From Trichomonas vaginalis G3 (taxonomy: Eukaryota > Parabasalia > Trichomonadida > Trichomonadidae): a DNA stretch of 64,000 nucleotides. Position numbers and translations under genes: made by a program. The notes beneath the pieces are model-generated. The model did no database searches. It saw nothing but the letters and a program-made list of their open reading frames with translations, and was not told the DNA's origin. The stretch spans positions 20,491,300 through 20,555,299 of the forward strand of contig NC_067204.1 in NCBI RefSeq assembly GCF_026262505.1, read 5' to 3'. This document shows, one piece after another, positions 30,886 to 42,447 of the stretch (position 1 is its first letter; each line of letters opens with the position of its first letter).

Positions 30886-30935
30886 GTTGTTTACAACTTT
30901 TTCCGTTGTTTACAACTTTTTCCGTTGTTTACAAC
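30886..30935. repeat. triplicated 19-bp unit with GTTGTTTACAAC
   Basis: GTTGTTTACAAC, itself a short palindrome with a TTTA centre, occurs at 30886, 30905 and 30924. X2 has the same array at 40837-40886. Confidence 0.75.
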
Positions 30936-31323
30936 ATATTTCGCTAACTGTATCTTTAATTGAATAAAATTTCGGTATGATAATCGACACAATCAAATTT
31001 AGAATCTCGAAGCACAACAAGCTGCTGCTCTAGACTGTTGATCAATATATCTTTAAGTAGGAATAGATAAAAGGATTAAAAAAAAATGAAAAAACCGTTG
31101 TCATTTCTCTAAAAATTATAATCCAAGCACAATTTTAGTTAATCTAAAATTTTTGAGTATTGAAAAATGAGTATATTCGAATTGAATGCAACACTTTATC
31201 GTTTGAATAACCGTTGGATTTTTATCTGATATTATTATATACTAAATATTTTATGCATAATTTCAAAATTTAGCTAATCGAGCAAATAAATTTTGAGAAC
31301 AACTTAATCGCAATTCTCTTGTT

Positions 31324-31332
31324 ATAATATCT
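31324..31332 (+). repeat. left flank of E2 (ATAATATCT)
   Basis: The nine bases before E2 match the duplication around E3 (41274-41282, 42333-42341), not the right flank of E2. Confidence 0.9.
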
Positions 31333-32235
31333 AAGGGTTTCGTTTTGCGAAAAAAACGTACAATACGCAATTTCGCTAAAAAACATTTAGCTAGCAATTT
31401 CGACCTTTGACTCCACTCAAGACGTCACTTTTTTAATTTTGCGGTATCATATTTTTGGAAAATCTTTATGAATATTATATAAAAAGTCTCTTTAATATCT
31501 ATATTTCATATTTTTATCGATTTTTAAAGTTTTTGCGAAAAGTATTCAATTATTTTTGCTATTTGGTCGGGTAAATGTCAGATTTGCGACATTTTCTGAT
31601 ATGATATTCAGATTCTACGTTGATAATAATGCTTATAGAACCCTCTTGCTATTGTGTCAAAATTGCGAAACCGATAGCAAAAATATCTCGCAATATCAAA
31701 ATTGAGATATTGAGTGAATTATGCATTATAGAGATTAAAAATCTGATTTGTGAAAACATCTCATCAGTTTCTAGCTAATTCAAAAATCTTTACTATCTTA
31801 TTCGATTAAAATGAAAAGGGAATAGTTTCATTATGCTTTAAATGACAGCCTTATAATATAATCATAGTTTTCGCTCAATATGCAGCATTTTTTTTTCGAA
31901 ATCTATGGTCAATATCCTAAATACTGATTGCTTTGCATTCATATCTCTTACATTTTCTATACCCACATCACTATTCATTGCTATTCCTATCTTTTTCATT
32001 TTTGTTTGTTTCTCATAATTTCTCAAAAAACATGATAACTTGATATTTGTAAATATCATACTTTATAACGTAAATAAGAACTTGACCTATTAAGAAAAGC
32101 AGTAATGAAAAGAAAATCTGAAATTCATAAAAATTACAAGTTTCTGATGACAATTAGCTTAATTAAACCAGGTACAAGATTATATAATTGTATTTTCTAT
32201 CCAATTATCCATATAATATCTTATCCAGAAAAAAT

Positions 32236-32244
32236 AACTTGATC
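32236..32244 (+). repeat. left target duplication of the MULE (AACTTGATC)
   Basis: Repeated exactly at 37908-37916. E1 and E3 contain this sequence once, at the equivalent position, as the empty site. Confidence 0.95.
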
Positions 32245-33020
32245 GGTAAAAAAGGGGGTTGGCGTCCTAAGGCGTCCTAGTGTAAATTTCTCAAAATTGT
32301 GATATTTACATCACATTTTTGAAAGGTTTATGGGCGTCCTAAGGGAAAATTGAATAGCTAGGGCGTCCCGAATTTTCATTCTAAGATTTAAATATATTAT
32401 ATACTTAAGTATAATACAAGCAATATAAAAATTAAATTTTTATTATGTTAACTTATAAGAAATTTTTTTGAATTATCGTTGATTTATTGTAATCTTTCCA
32501 GGCTATACTTTTGAAATCAACTTTCCCTGTCATACGCATTAATGTAGTAGATGTCCAGGTGTAGCTATTATATCCCAGCAACATTGGTATTTTATCATTG
32601 TAAGATATCAAAATGAAGCGTTTTTTCAGATATAATTTTTCGTAAATTTTTCAAAAATAAGATGGTAAAAAAGCCTCGACTTGCTCGAAAAATAACAATT
32701 TTTTTACTTGTAAAAATAACCCTTTTACAGCATGGGCAGCTATTCAATCACTATTTCTTTTTCTAAAAGTATATTTTTCAAAAAAAATTAAGATCAAATT
32801 CGACAATTTCTTGATGAAAGCAAAAATATTACACATACTTCTAGATGCATGGGATAAAATATGCAATTATTCAATCAATTCGCATGATTTGAAAAAAAAA
32901 TCTAAATTTGATAAAAATGTAGAAATTTTTTATTTTTAACTTGAGATTCGATTTTTTTTGATCCAATTTGTGAATTTTTTTTGATCGGAATTTCAATTAA
33001 TTTGTTGATCAAAAATGACC

Positions 33021-34123
33021 TCACAATGTTTGATCATAAGTGAAGTCATCTTCATGGGTATTTAGAAATTCCAAGAGAAATTGCTTATTTCTCGCAGATG
33101 TAATATCTGAGAAAATCGAATTTAAATATTCATAGAAACCCAAATCATTCTCCGGTTCGAATAATTCATCTGTTGCTTTTTCTGTTTTTTCTATGAATTT
33201 TAATAATTTGATTAATAAATCTTCATCAGGAAGAATTATTGCTGCATTTGTGATAAAATTCCATATTGAGGTAATATGGCAATAATTACATTTATAAAAT
33301 GTAATTTTATCCAAATTTTTTGGCAAATTCGCATAATAGCATTAATATTTGAAGCTGAGATTAAACCTGTGATTACTTCTGTAACTTTTGGAAAATCATC
33401 GCAATTTAATATCTCTTTATATTGAATTGAGAAATAAAAAAAATCAAATGGATTCATTTCTTCAATTTCAAGGAGATTGTAAAAATTGATAGAAGTGTTA
33501 TTGCAACAAATTGTATTTGCAGCAAAAAATATCATTTGCTTGATTCCATTTTTGGAATAAATTTGCTGGAACAATGTTAAATTAAAACAGTTGCTTAATT
33601 TTTCTTCATTGTTTTCATAAAAAAGTAACAAGTTTGCAACTGAAATTTCAAAATTTTGATAATTGCCAGTTATTTCAGTAAATATATATTTGCTTTTCTT
33701 CATCTAAAAATGGCAAATATTGATTTGCAATATTAACTAAAGTTTGGGATAAATTGTTCCAGTTTGATTTTACAATTTGTGAGCACATTATGTAATATGT
33801 AAATTTATCCGCTTTGTAGGAATTTAAAATTGTTTGTTGTTCTGTTTCAGTTAAATTACTGAATTTTTCAAGATTAATATTGTGATAAAAAATAGAATCC
33901 TTGAAACATTCTGATATCTTTTCAATGTTTAAAACGGATGCTAAAAAATGTAAAAGAACTTCATCAGTCACTGTGATTTTTTGAAAAATTTATCCCAATT
34001 CAAGCATCCAATTGATCTTTCTGTCATTGTACTTATGCATTGATAAAGTTGATTTAATGAATCCGAAGAATAATCATTATGCTTGACTAGTTGAGTTAGT
34101 TGATACAGACTGTCGTCAGCCAT
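33021..34123 (-). pseudogene. frameshifted cargo gene of the MULE, helical protein
   Basis: ATG at 34121-34123 begins MADDSLYQLTQL; the frame stops at 33968. Open frames then continue in alternating phase (33675-33971, 33236-33703, 33021-33326), so about three single-base shifts interrupt a gene of about 365 codons. The pieces read like one helical-repeat protein (Leu/Ile/Phe/Asn rich, no catalytic motif). It is divergent from the transposase. It could be a second MULE gene or a captured host gene; the parent is not visible in the window. Confidence 0.6.
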
Positions 34124-34173
34124 TTTAAAAAAAAGAATAAAATTGTATAGTAAATTATATTTGTGAAATTTGT

Positions 34174-34740
34174 GACGCTACATTCAATCTAAGACCAATA
34201 TCTCAAAGAATTCCTCATTTAAGTATTACTTTTCATTGTTTTTTTAAAAAATATCTTTGCTTATTTATTCACTTTTTTGACATTTATTATATGCTTTTTA
34301 TCATATTTCCGATGATATGAATATATATTCTATATAAGAATGACGCTACATTCAATCTAAGACCAATATCTCAAAGAATTCCTCATTTAAGTATTACTTT
34401 TCATTGTTTTTTTAAAAAATATCTTTGCTTATTTGTTCACTTTTTTGACATTTATTATATGCTTTTTATCATATTTCCGATGATATGAATATATATTCTA
34501 TATAAGAATGACGCTACATTCAATCTAAGACCAATATCTCAAAGAATTACTTATTTAAGTATTACTTTTCATTGTTTTTTAAAAAATATCTTTGCTTATT
34601 TGTTCACTTTTTTGACATTTATTATATGCTTTTTATCATATTTCCGATGATATGAATATATATTCTATATAAGAATGACGCTACATTCAATCTAAGACCA
34701 ATATCTCAAAGAATTACTTATTTAAGTATTACTTTTCATT
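34174..34740. repeat. 168-bp tandem repeat, three full copies and a partial one
   Basis: GACGCTACATTCAATC recurs at 34174, 34342, 34510 and 34677 (periods 168, 168, 167). Copies are near-identical. The array lies between the two divergent MULE genes, so it occupies their shared promoter region. Confidence 0.9.
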
Positions 34741-34783
34741 TTTGATTCAATTTTCGAACGGTTTTCGTAAATTTTGCATCATT

Positions 34784-34791
34784 TCATTTTT
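34784..34791 (+). promoter_or_regulatory. Inr TCATTTTT of the MULE transposase
   Basis: TCATTTTTTAATG places the initiator directly before the ATG at 34794, so the element carries its own trichomonad-type promoter. Confidence 0.8.
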
Positions 34792-34793
34792 TA

Positions 34794-36884
34794 ATGGGAA
34801 AATCATATATATTTAATCAAAAAAGAGCAAACTTTACAGACGAAAATAAAATATTTATCAGGGAACAATCTGATAAATACCAAAAATCAACATCGAGACA
34901 TGAAAAAACGAATATAATCAAACAAGTTCTTCAATATTTTAATATTAAATACGCCGAAAATGAATCTAAAGCTGTCAGAAGATATTTTAGTTATATTGCA
35001 GTTAAAAATATTCCCGCAGTTACTGGAAAATATCCTGATACAATTGTTCGCAAAGATATGCTTTATTCGCATGATCATACAAATATTATTAATTCAAATA
35101 ATATTGAACGTTACTACCGTTGCATCGATCATTCTTGTCAAGCACGTTATTTAGTTAAAATTGAGAACAGTTCAGTTTCCGAAGATTTACAAAAGGAACA
35201 TATACCCGAATGCAGACAATTTAAAAAGTTACAAAATGAAAAAAATGATCTTCATAAATCAATGACTCTGACAGAAATATACAATAAGGCAATGGCAAAA
35301 TTTTCTGAAGACAACGGCACTTTTCAGCAGATTAAAAAATTTATGACAGAACTTGCTGTTGGTACTGATGAAAACCCATTAATTAAAGATTCATTGGTCA
35401 GGGAAGTTTATAATAAGTCCAGAAAATTTTCTGTTGGAGAAAAAATTACAGACGATGAAATTGCTAATTTTTGTTTAATAAATGGCGAGCAGTTTTTCAT
35501 TGGCCATGATTTTCAAGCAAATTGTGAGACGATGTTTTTTGGTTTTGAGAAGGCAATTCAATTTGCAAAAGAAGCCACAGATTTATTTTGCGATGGAACT
35601 TTTAAAATTACACCAAAACATTTTCAAAAAGGACAGATGCTAACAATTATGATTTGTGAACCTTCAACAAATCAATATCTACCACTTTTATTTATATTCA
35701 TGAAAAACCGCACATTTGAATCTTATAAGAAGGCATTTGAATATATTTTTACTGTCAAGGGTATTCAATTTTCAAAGCTAATTCAAATTCATTGTGATTT
35801 TGAAAAGGGAATGATAGAGGCACTTCAACAAATTTTCCCTAAAGTCCGTATAATTGGATGCCTATTTCATTTCAAACAAGCTTTACACAGGAAACTTGTA
35901 GCACTTTATACAAAAAATTTCAATACTTTACAAAATTCTTTATTTAAGCTATATTCTATTACTCCATTCATGTCTCATGAAGAATTTGTACTTACAATGC
36001 ATATAATTAATCAAAATAAAGTTGATTCGATCAAAGATTATATTGATTATTTCAACAAAGTTTGGTTGCCGCACTACAATTTAATATCTCAATATAATAA
36101 TGCAACTGCAATATTCACTAATGATTGCCTCGAGAGTATGCATTCAGAATTTTCTTCGTTAAAACATCCAAACATTTATGAAGCTATTAAGAAGATATCT
36201 CAAATCCAATTAGATAAATATAACGCCATCAAAAATAACCAGAAGATCGAGCGCCATATAAAAACCGTTATCACTGATAGCTACAAAAATTATATTCTTG
36301 ACTGCTTTCAAAAAGAACTTGAGAAAACAATTTTTTCTATCAAACAATACAACGTAAGTGATCTTTCTTTGGCTCAGAACGAGATTTCTCCATATGGTTC
36401 CATAGAATCGAGTTCATTGTTCGAAAATATTCCAGTTCATGATGCAGATATACTCAAATCGATCGATCTAACAGATAAAGATACAATGATCACTAAGTTT
36501 ATTAATGAAAAAAGAGAAAAAATTATGGCATTATTTAATGAAACATTAAATCATCCAGATTTTAATTCATCCACTCCAATTCAAACTAATTTTGAGCAAG
36601 CCGATACAAATCAAGGTTCAGATGCTCCAATTCGCTCCGAAAATTCAAATATTGCAGACTCTACAGATTTAGAACCAGAAAATCAAAACCATCCTTCTAC
36701 AAATCAAATGTCTAGTAATCTAGAACATAAGCTGGACCTTCTTGATCATATTGAAAAACAATTATCGAAAATGCGCTCGTTATTGGGAATTCTTCCTACT
36801 ACAAATGCTATTGTTGGGCCGTCAAAACAAGTTTCAGTTAATAGCAAGCAAAATTCTGAAAAAAATAAAAAAAATCTTCCATAA
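34794..36884 (+). CDS. MULE transposase
   Basis: A protein of 696 residues. An N-terminal Cys/His zinc-finger-like segment lies near 109-140 (YYRCIDHSCQARYL, then KEHIPEC). The MULE catalytic domain follows: Asp267 in DLFCDGTFKI, Asp335 in IQIHCDFEKGM, CxxH in GCLFHFKQ (356-359), and candidate Glu447 in NDCLESMHSEF. It would cut and join the element ends, making 9-bp duplications as seen here. The C-terminus is polar. A run of A at about 36860-36870 appears to hold a one-base shift: in another phase the frame continues to a TGA at 37043-37045, adding about 60 Lys/Arg/Ser-rich residues (PPKRKAPISERIL, KRSKSKRS) that look like a nuclear-localisation tail. So this copy may be slightly truncated. 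Confidence 0.93.
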   Translation: MGKSYIFNQKRANFTDENKIFIREQSDKYQKSTSRHEKTNIIKQVLQYFNIKYAENESKAVRRYFSYIAVKNIPAVTGKYPDTIVRKDMLYSHDHTNIINSNNIERYYRCIDHSCQARYLVKIENSSVSEDLQKEHIPECRQFKKLQNEKNDLHKSMTLTEIYNKAMAKFSEDNGTFQQIKKFMTELAVGTDENPLIKDSLVREVYNKSRKFSVGEKITDDEIANFCLINGEQFFIGHDFQANCETMFFGFEKAIQFAKEATDLFCDGTFKITPKHFQKGQMLTIMICEPSTNQYLPLLFIFMKNRTFESYKKAFEYIFTVKGIQFSKLIQIHCDFEKGMIEALQQIFPKVRIIGCLFHFKQALHRKLVALYTKNFNTLQNSLFKLYSITPFMSHEEFVLTMHIINQNKVDSIKDYIDYFNKVWLPHYNLISQYNNATAIFTNDCLESMHSEFSSLKHPNIYEAIKKISQIQLDKYNAIKNNQKIERHIKTVITDSYKNYILDCFQKELEKTIFSIKQYNVSDLSLAQNEISPYGSIESSSLFENIPVHDADILKSIDLTDKDTMITKFINEKREKIMALFNETLNHPDFNSSTPIQTNFEQADTNQGSDAPIRSENSNIADSTDLEPENQNHPSTNQMSSNLEHKLDLLDHIEKQLSKMRSLLGILPTTNAIVGPSKQVSVNSKQNSEKNKKNLP

Positions 36885-37907
36885 CAACAAAATCAAACAA
36901 TAAAAAACAAAATTCATCCGACAATCCTCCTAAACGTAAAGCTCCTATTTCGGAAAGGATTCTCAGCGATAATAACTTATATTTTCAAGTTCATCGAAAG
37001 AGATCGAAAAGCAAACGTTCCACATCTACAGAGAAAAAGAATTGATATATGAAGTCTAATTCCTTTTATAACTACTATATTTTTATTCTTATGACTAAAA
37101 AATAATATATTATTTAACAATTTTCATTTTTTTCTTTTAACAATTTCGTTTTATTTCCATTTATTGTTAAATGATTTTTAGCATACACCTTTCTTTGTTC
37201 ATCTTCTAAATACAATTTATTTTTTCTTAGATATAATTCTATTCATTCAATTCGATCGTCATTTTTCAGTACATGATCGTAATTTTCAATTATTGATCGC
37301 GATTTTACTTCAGAATTTGTTCGCAATATTGCTTATCAAAATTATATCTCTATTCTCTCATTTCTGTTTAGTCAATATCATTACACTCCTATTGTCTAAT
37401 AACATGCTATTAATTTTCTTAAAATTAAAAAAAAATATCAACTTTTAAAAACAGAAACTTAACATCCTTCGGTCAATGGATTTTGATGTGAGATACATTT
37501 AATCTGTTTTTCTTTTTTTATTTTAAATAATTGAATATTTATAGTTGTTATGGGTCTTACATCATGTAAAACGAATTTTCTTAAAGTAAATTTACTTTTT
37601 CTTCAATCTTTCTTACATATTTATTAAAAAAAAATTATCCAAAAAAAGATTTTTTTAGAATGAAAAAAAATAGAAAAATCTTCATTTATAGTCTTTCTTG
37701 AATGTATACGTTTTGATTTTTTTCTTTTTTAAAAAATTCAATTTCTAGAAAAATCGAGAAAAAATCATTTTCTTCTATTTTTTAGGACGCCATACCCATT
37801 GAAATCTCCTCTCAGGACGCCATAAACTATTCAATTATAGTGTAAACTTCTCAAAAATTGAATAGTTTACATCAGGACGCCTTAGGACGCCAAACCTTTA
37901 CGCGCCC

Positions 37908-37916
37908 AACTTGATC
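37908..37916 (+). repeat. right target duplication of the MULE (AACTTGATC)
   Basis: Exact copy of 32236-32244. Confidence 0.95.
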
Positions 37917-38056
37917 AATACCAAATGATTTTTTAACTAGTAAATAAAGTATTTTCTTTACACACACATTGTATATCATAGTTTTTTTTTGGTTTCGCAA
38001 AACATCCAAAAACAAATATGCTATAAAAGTGACAATTTTAGCAAAACGAAACCCTT

Positions 38057-41000
38057 ACTCGTTCTTTCCAATAATATGTAAAAAGGATTTTATTTCTTGG
38101 AATCAACATGACTGGTATGGCTTCTTGATGAGACTTTCATGTTATATTATTTTACTATTGAAAAGAAGACACTATCATGAAGTGAGGAACAAATTTTCAA
38201 AAATATACGATATTAGTATAACGTTTATGGAAAATAAGCCTTATTTACCCGGCCAATCTTCCCCTCAATTTGGTCTTTCAAAATTGGCAGATGCCAGTCA
38301 CTTTTTACTATGGTAATGATACATAATCATTAATATAGATTCAGGATAGTATGTTATATCATATTTAATCATTATTAAGCAACTTCTATGATATTTTTTT
38401 TCCATTCATATAAAAAAGTTTTATGAAGTTAATATTAAATAAACTATTTATTTTCCCTTTTCTTTACAATTTTTATACAAAAATTAGTAATAAAACAATT
38501 ATATTTATAATATGATGAAACTAGTTTATTTTCATTGGTATCAGCTCGAGATCATCTGACTTGGAGGTACTGAATATTAGTTTCTTATTGTAAAGCCATA
38601 TCTGCGTTGTGATTTGAATTTTTTGCTTATAATTCAAAAGAAATGCAATCTGAGTGAATTTTATCGGCTATTTAAAACCCTTGTAAGAATTAGCATTCGA
38701 CTCTTTCTGTGAGCAAGCACTGAGAAGCTGACTGTGAAGCCCGTGTCCTACCTAAAAAATGAAAACGATAGGGGTAAAAAGGGAAAAATGTGAAAGAAAA
38801 TAAAACCCTCAAAAATATGTTATATATACAATAACAAATCGATATCCAAGATAAATTTTAAGGATGTCAATTTGGAAGAAAAGTGAGAAAATTCCTAAAA
38901 TGCTAAAAATGAATTTTCCAAACATATTTTTTTATCTCATTTTTTTGATTTTGAAAAAAATTTGGAGAGAAGAACTCTTCGTTTTTGAATTTTATCACGA
39001 TGGTTTTAAAGTATATTAGACACATGTATTGGTATTACTATTTTTGTATATTTTGAGAGAAAATCCCTAAAAAGTGAGAAAATCTAAGACGGTTTGAGAA
39101 AATATATAAACTATTGAAAATTTGAATTAAACTTCTAATTTGGAAAAAAGAAATTTGGAAAGAAGAAAATTCAAAAATCGAGATTTAGACTCAGCATCAA
39201 ATGGAGAACAAAATGTTTCTTCATATGAAGGAAAAAAATTTTCTTGTGAAGAAATAGAGTTTTTAAAATTTTATTGTATGTAATGAAATAAACAAATATT
39301 AAAATTATTTTTTGATAACAAGAAAATTCCCAATAGAAAATATTTGAGAGAAAGAAAAAAAGAAAATTGAAAAATATTACTCTCCTTTATATTTCATGAG
39401 ATTTTAAATTTATTCTCATAAAATTGACAATTTTATACCTTTAGATGAAAATTAATGATTTTGGTTGAAATAGAAATTATTATTTGCTTACAGCTATCAA
39501 ATAGATTTTTGCTATTTTGATTAAAATTTGTTAATCAAATTAATAAATTTTTTCTAAATATCTTAAATATCTGGATCACTCACATATACAATGAATTAAA
39601 CGATAAAAATAATACAAACTCAACTAAGTTTCCTGTCTTTCAACTAAAAAAAATTATGCAAATTAAATTAAATTGTTTATTCAAATATAAAACAAAGATG
39701 AAGTAATTACCGTTATCATAAACTTTATGAATAACTCTGTAATTGGTTCAGATTTTCGTAAAAATATTTTTATTAATATCGATAAGAATACGTTTACCTA
39801 CTATCACAACATATCGATAAACAAGAGTAGAGTGATTTTTATCATCGAAACTTTTTAAAAGCTGTAAGCTGGAAGGAAAAATCTTGTTTTTTCTGAGTTA
39901 GTTGTAGAACTATTGATGCACGAGTTATCATTGTGATGTAGAAGGATGTCAATGTACTGACTGAAGGATATGAAGTGAATTGAATTTCATTGCATTTCAA
40001 TTTGATCAAAATTTGTTGAAATGATATGAATGTGTCAACATCTGTATCACTCTCTTTCACTCCTTCCCTATTCTTTCGAGAACGAAGCTAGCTCAGCTTT
40101 CGCTGAGCGAATTGACACTTTTGATGCCCTAAACGTACATGCTCTCAAATTTATCGAAAAAAATTATACCACCTAAACTAGTATATTCTTATTTTAAATA
40201 TGATATTATCCTTAGAATCCACACTAGAATATATTTAAATCAACTTTTAAAGAAGTTCGAATCCTGCGCGTCTCACTTTTTAAATTTTCGAAAAGGAAAA
40301 TTATATTCTCCTAAAATGGAAACAATTTTCCGAATTGACATCCTTATAAATTTTTTTAATTTCATGAGCGCTATATGGAATTATAATCCCTCAACTAGAA
40401 AAATAAATACTATATGCTATAACAAATCTATATCCAGCATAAAAAATATTACTCCATTACTATCATTCTGCATGGCAAAGGCAAATGACGGCAAAACCGC
40501 GTCAGAAACTCTCAAAATTGAGGGGATGATTGGCCTGGTAAATAAGCTTATTTTCCCTAAACGTTATATTATAAAAAAATTTATAAAGTTATTTATTTGC
40601 TGCAAAGAAAAAATTTTATTTCTCAAGGTGGGATCCAATTTTACTTGGATATATTAAAATTCTTAAGACTTTTCATAAGTTATAGATCGAACACTTGATT
40701 TGCTCATGGAATGTGAAAATTTATTATGAAATAGAGTTTGCAAATTAAGCTTTAAATGGATTCTATCTTGATAAATATATTTCATATATTTCATATATAT
40801 CTTCATTAATGTGTGCGTCTTTCTTGTTTTAATAAAGTTGTTTACAACTTTTTCCGTTGTTTACAACTTTTTCCGTTGTTTACAACATATTTCGCTAACT
40901 GTATCTTTAATTGAATAAAATTTCGGTATGATAATCGACACAATCAAATTTAGAATCTCGAAGCACAACAAGCTGCTGCTCTAGACTGTTGATCAATATA

Positions 41001-41282
41001 TCTTTAAGTAGGAATAGATAAAAGGATTAAAAAAAAATGAAAAAACCGTTGTCATTTCTCTAAAAATTATAATCCAAGCACAATTTTAGTTAATCTAAAA
41101 TTTTTGAGTATTGAAAAATGAGTATATTCGAATTGAATGCAACACTTTATCGTTTGAATAACCGTTGGATTTTTATCTGATATTATTATATACTAAATAT
41201 TTTATGCATAATTTCAAAATTTAGCTAATCGAGCAAATAAATTTTGAGAACAACTTAATCGCAATTCTCTTTTATAATATCT
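38057..41282 (+). repeat. segment X2, second copy of the 3.2-kb unit
   Basis: Begins ACTCGTTCT and ends ATAATATCT like X1. It differs from X1 by a handful of one-base changes, for example an extra A in the run near 38415, one G fewer near 39165, one extra C near 39330 and an extra A near 40160. No convincing gene. Confidence 0.9.
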
Positions 41283-42332
41283 AAGGGTTTCGTTTTGCGA
41301 AAAAAACGTACAATACGCAATTTCGCTAAAAAACATTTAGCTAGCAATTTCGACCTTTGACTCCACTCAAGACGTCACTTTTTTAATTTTGCGGTATCAT
41401 ATTTTTGGAAAATCTTTATGAATATTATATAAAAAGTCTCTTTAATATCTATATTTCATATTTTTATCGATTTTTAAAGTTTTTGCGAAAAGTATTCAAT
41501 TATTTTTGCTATTTGGTCGGGTAAATGTCAGATTTGCGACATTTTCTGATATGATATTCAGATTCTACGTTGATAATAATGCTTATAGAACCCTCTTGCT
41601 ATTGTGTCAAAATTGCGAAACCGATAGCAAAAATATCTCGCAATATCAAAATTGAGATATTGAGTGAATTATGCATTATAGAGATTAAAAATCTGATTTG
41701 TGAAAACATCTCATCAGTTTCTAGCTAATTCAAAAATCTTTACTATCTTATTCGATTAAATGAAAAAGGGAATAGTTCATTATGCTTTAAATGACAGCTT
41801 ATATATAATCATAGTTTTCGCTCAATATGCAGCATTTTTTTTTTCGAAATCTATGGTCAATGTCCTAAATACTGATTGCTTTGCATTCATATCTCTTACA
41901 TTTTCTATACCCGCATCACTATTCATTGCTATTCCTATCTTTTTCATTTTTGTTTGTTTCTCATAATTTCTCAAAAAACATGATAACTTGATATTTGTAA
42001 ATATCATACTTTATAACGTAAATAAGAACTTGACCTATTAAGAAAAGCAGTAATGAAAAGAAAATCTGAAATTCATAAAAATTACAAGTTTCTGATGACA
42101 ATTAGCTTAATTAAACCAGGTACAAGATTATATAATTGTATTTTCTATCCAATTATCCATATAATATCTTATCCAGAAAAAATAACTTGATCAATACCAA
42201 ATGATTTTTTAACTAGTAAATAAAGTATTTTCTTTACACACACATTGTATATCATAGTTTTTTTTTGGTTTCGCAAAACATCCAAAAACAAATATGCTAT
42301 AAAAGTGACAATTTTAGCAAAACGAAACCCTT
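41283..42332 (+). mobile_element. element E3, 1,050-bp copy with perfect 9-bp duplications
   Basis: Same termini as E1. Flanked by ATAATATCT on both sides (41274-41282 and 42333-42341). It differs from E1 and E2 at several sites after about position 41755 (indels near 41760 and 41800, substitutions near 41863 and 41913). Its right end lies 115 bp before the first cathepsin-like gene. Confidence 0.88.
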
Positions 42333-42435
42333 ATAATATCTTATTCATTATGATGATACTTATAATGAATTAAACAAAATCAAGGAAAAGAAAAATTCTG
42401 TTAAATTTTACATCATTAACCGCCACATTCAAAAG

Positions 42436-42443
42436 TCATTCTT
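42436..42443 (+). promoter_or_regulatory. Inr TCATTCTT of the first cathepsin-like gene
   Basis: Located 4 bases before the ATG at 42448, giving a leader of about 10 bases. Confidence 0.7.
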
Positions 42444-42447
42444 ATAA

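Larger units (their letters stand above)
28108..31332 (+). repeat. segment X1, 3.2-kb duplicated unit
   Basis: Nearly identical to X2 (38057-41282); by eye I count about seven single-base differences, mostly homopolymer indels. It starts with ACTCGTTCT and ends with ATAATATCT, the two different target duplications of the E copies. The content is AT-rich. It holds an imperfect inverted repeat (28268-28322 with 30564-30617), a perfect small hairpin at 30141-30158 (GCTCAGC-TTTC-GCTGAGC) and a triplicated 19-bp unit at 30886-30935. The longest frame, 30080-30706, is broken in X2 by one extra A, so I do not call it a gene. Confidence 0.9.
32245..37907 (+). mobile_element. autonomous-type MULE DNA transposon, 5.66 kb
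   Basis: Bounded by perfect 9-bp duplications. The ends share GG at the tips and an inverted GGCGTCCTAAGGCGTCCT about 16 bases inside. GGCGTCC occurs four times near the left end (32261, 32271, 32333, 32362) and four times inverted near the right end (37785, 37815, 37875, 37885). Cargo: a frameshifted minus-strand gene (33021-34123), a 168-bp tandem repeat, and a plus-strand MULE transposase. 32370-33020 and 37046-37780 hold nothing recognised. Confidence 0.93.
31333..38056 (+). mobile_element. element E2, hybrid copy split by a MULE
   Basis: Same element as E1, interrupted after base 32244 by a 5,663-bp MULE; without the insert and one 9-bp duplication it is 1,052 bp. The flanks do not match each other: ATAATATCT on the left, ACTCGTTCT on the right. 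From about 31800 its sequence follows E1 rather than E3 at the positions where those differ. Confidence 0.9.
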
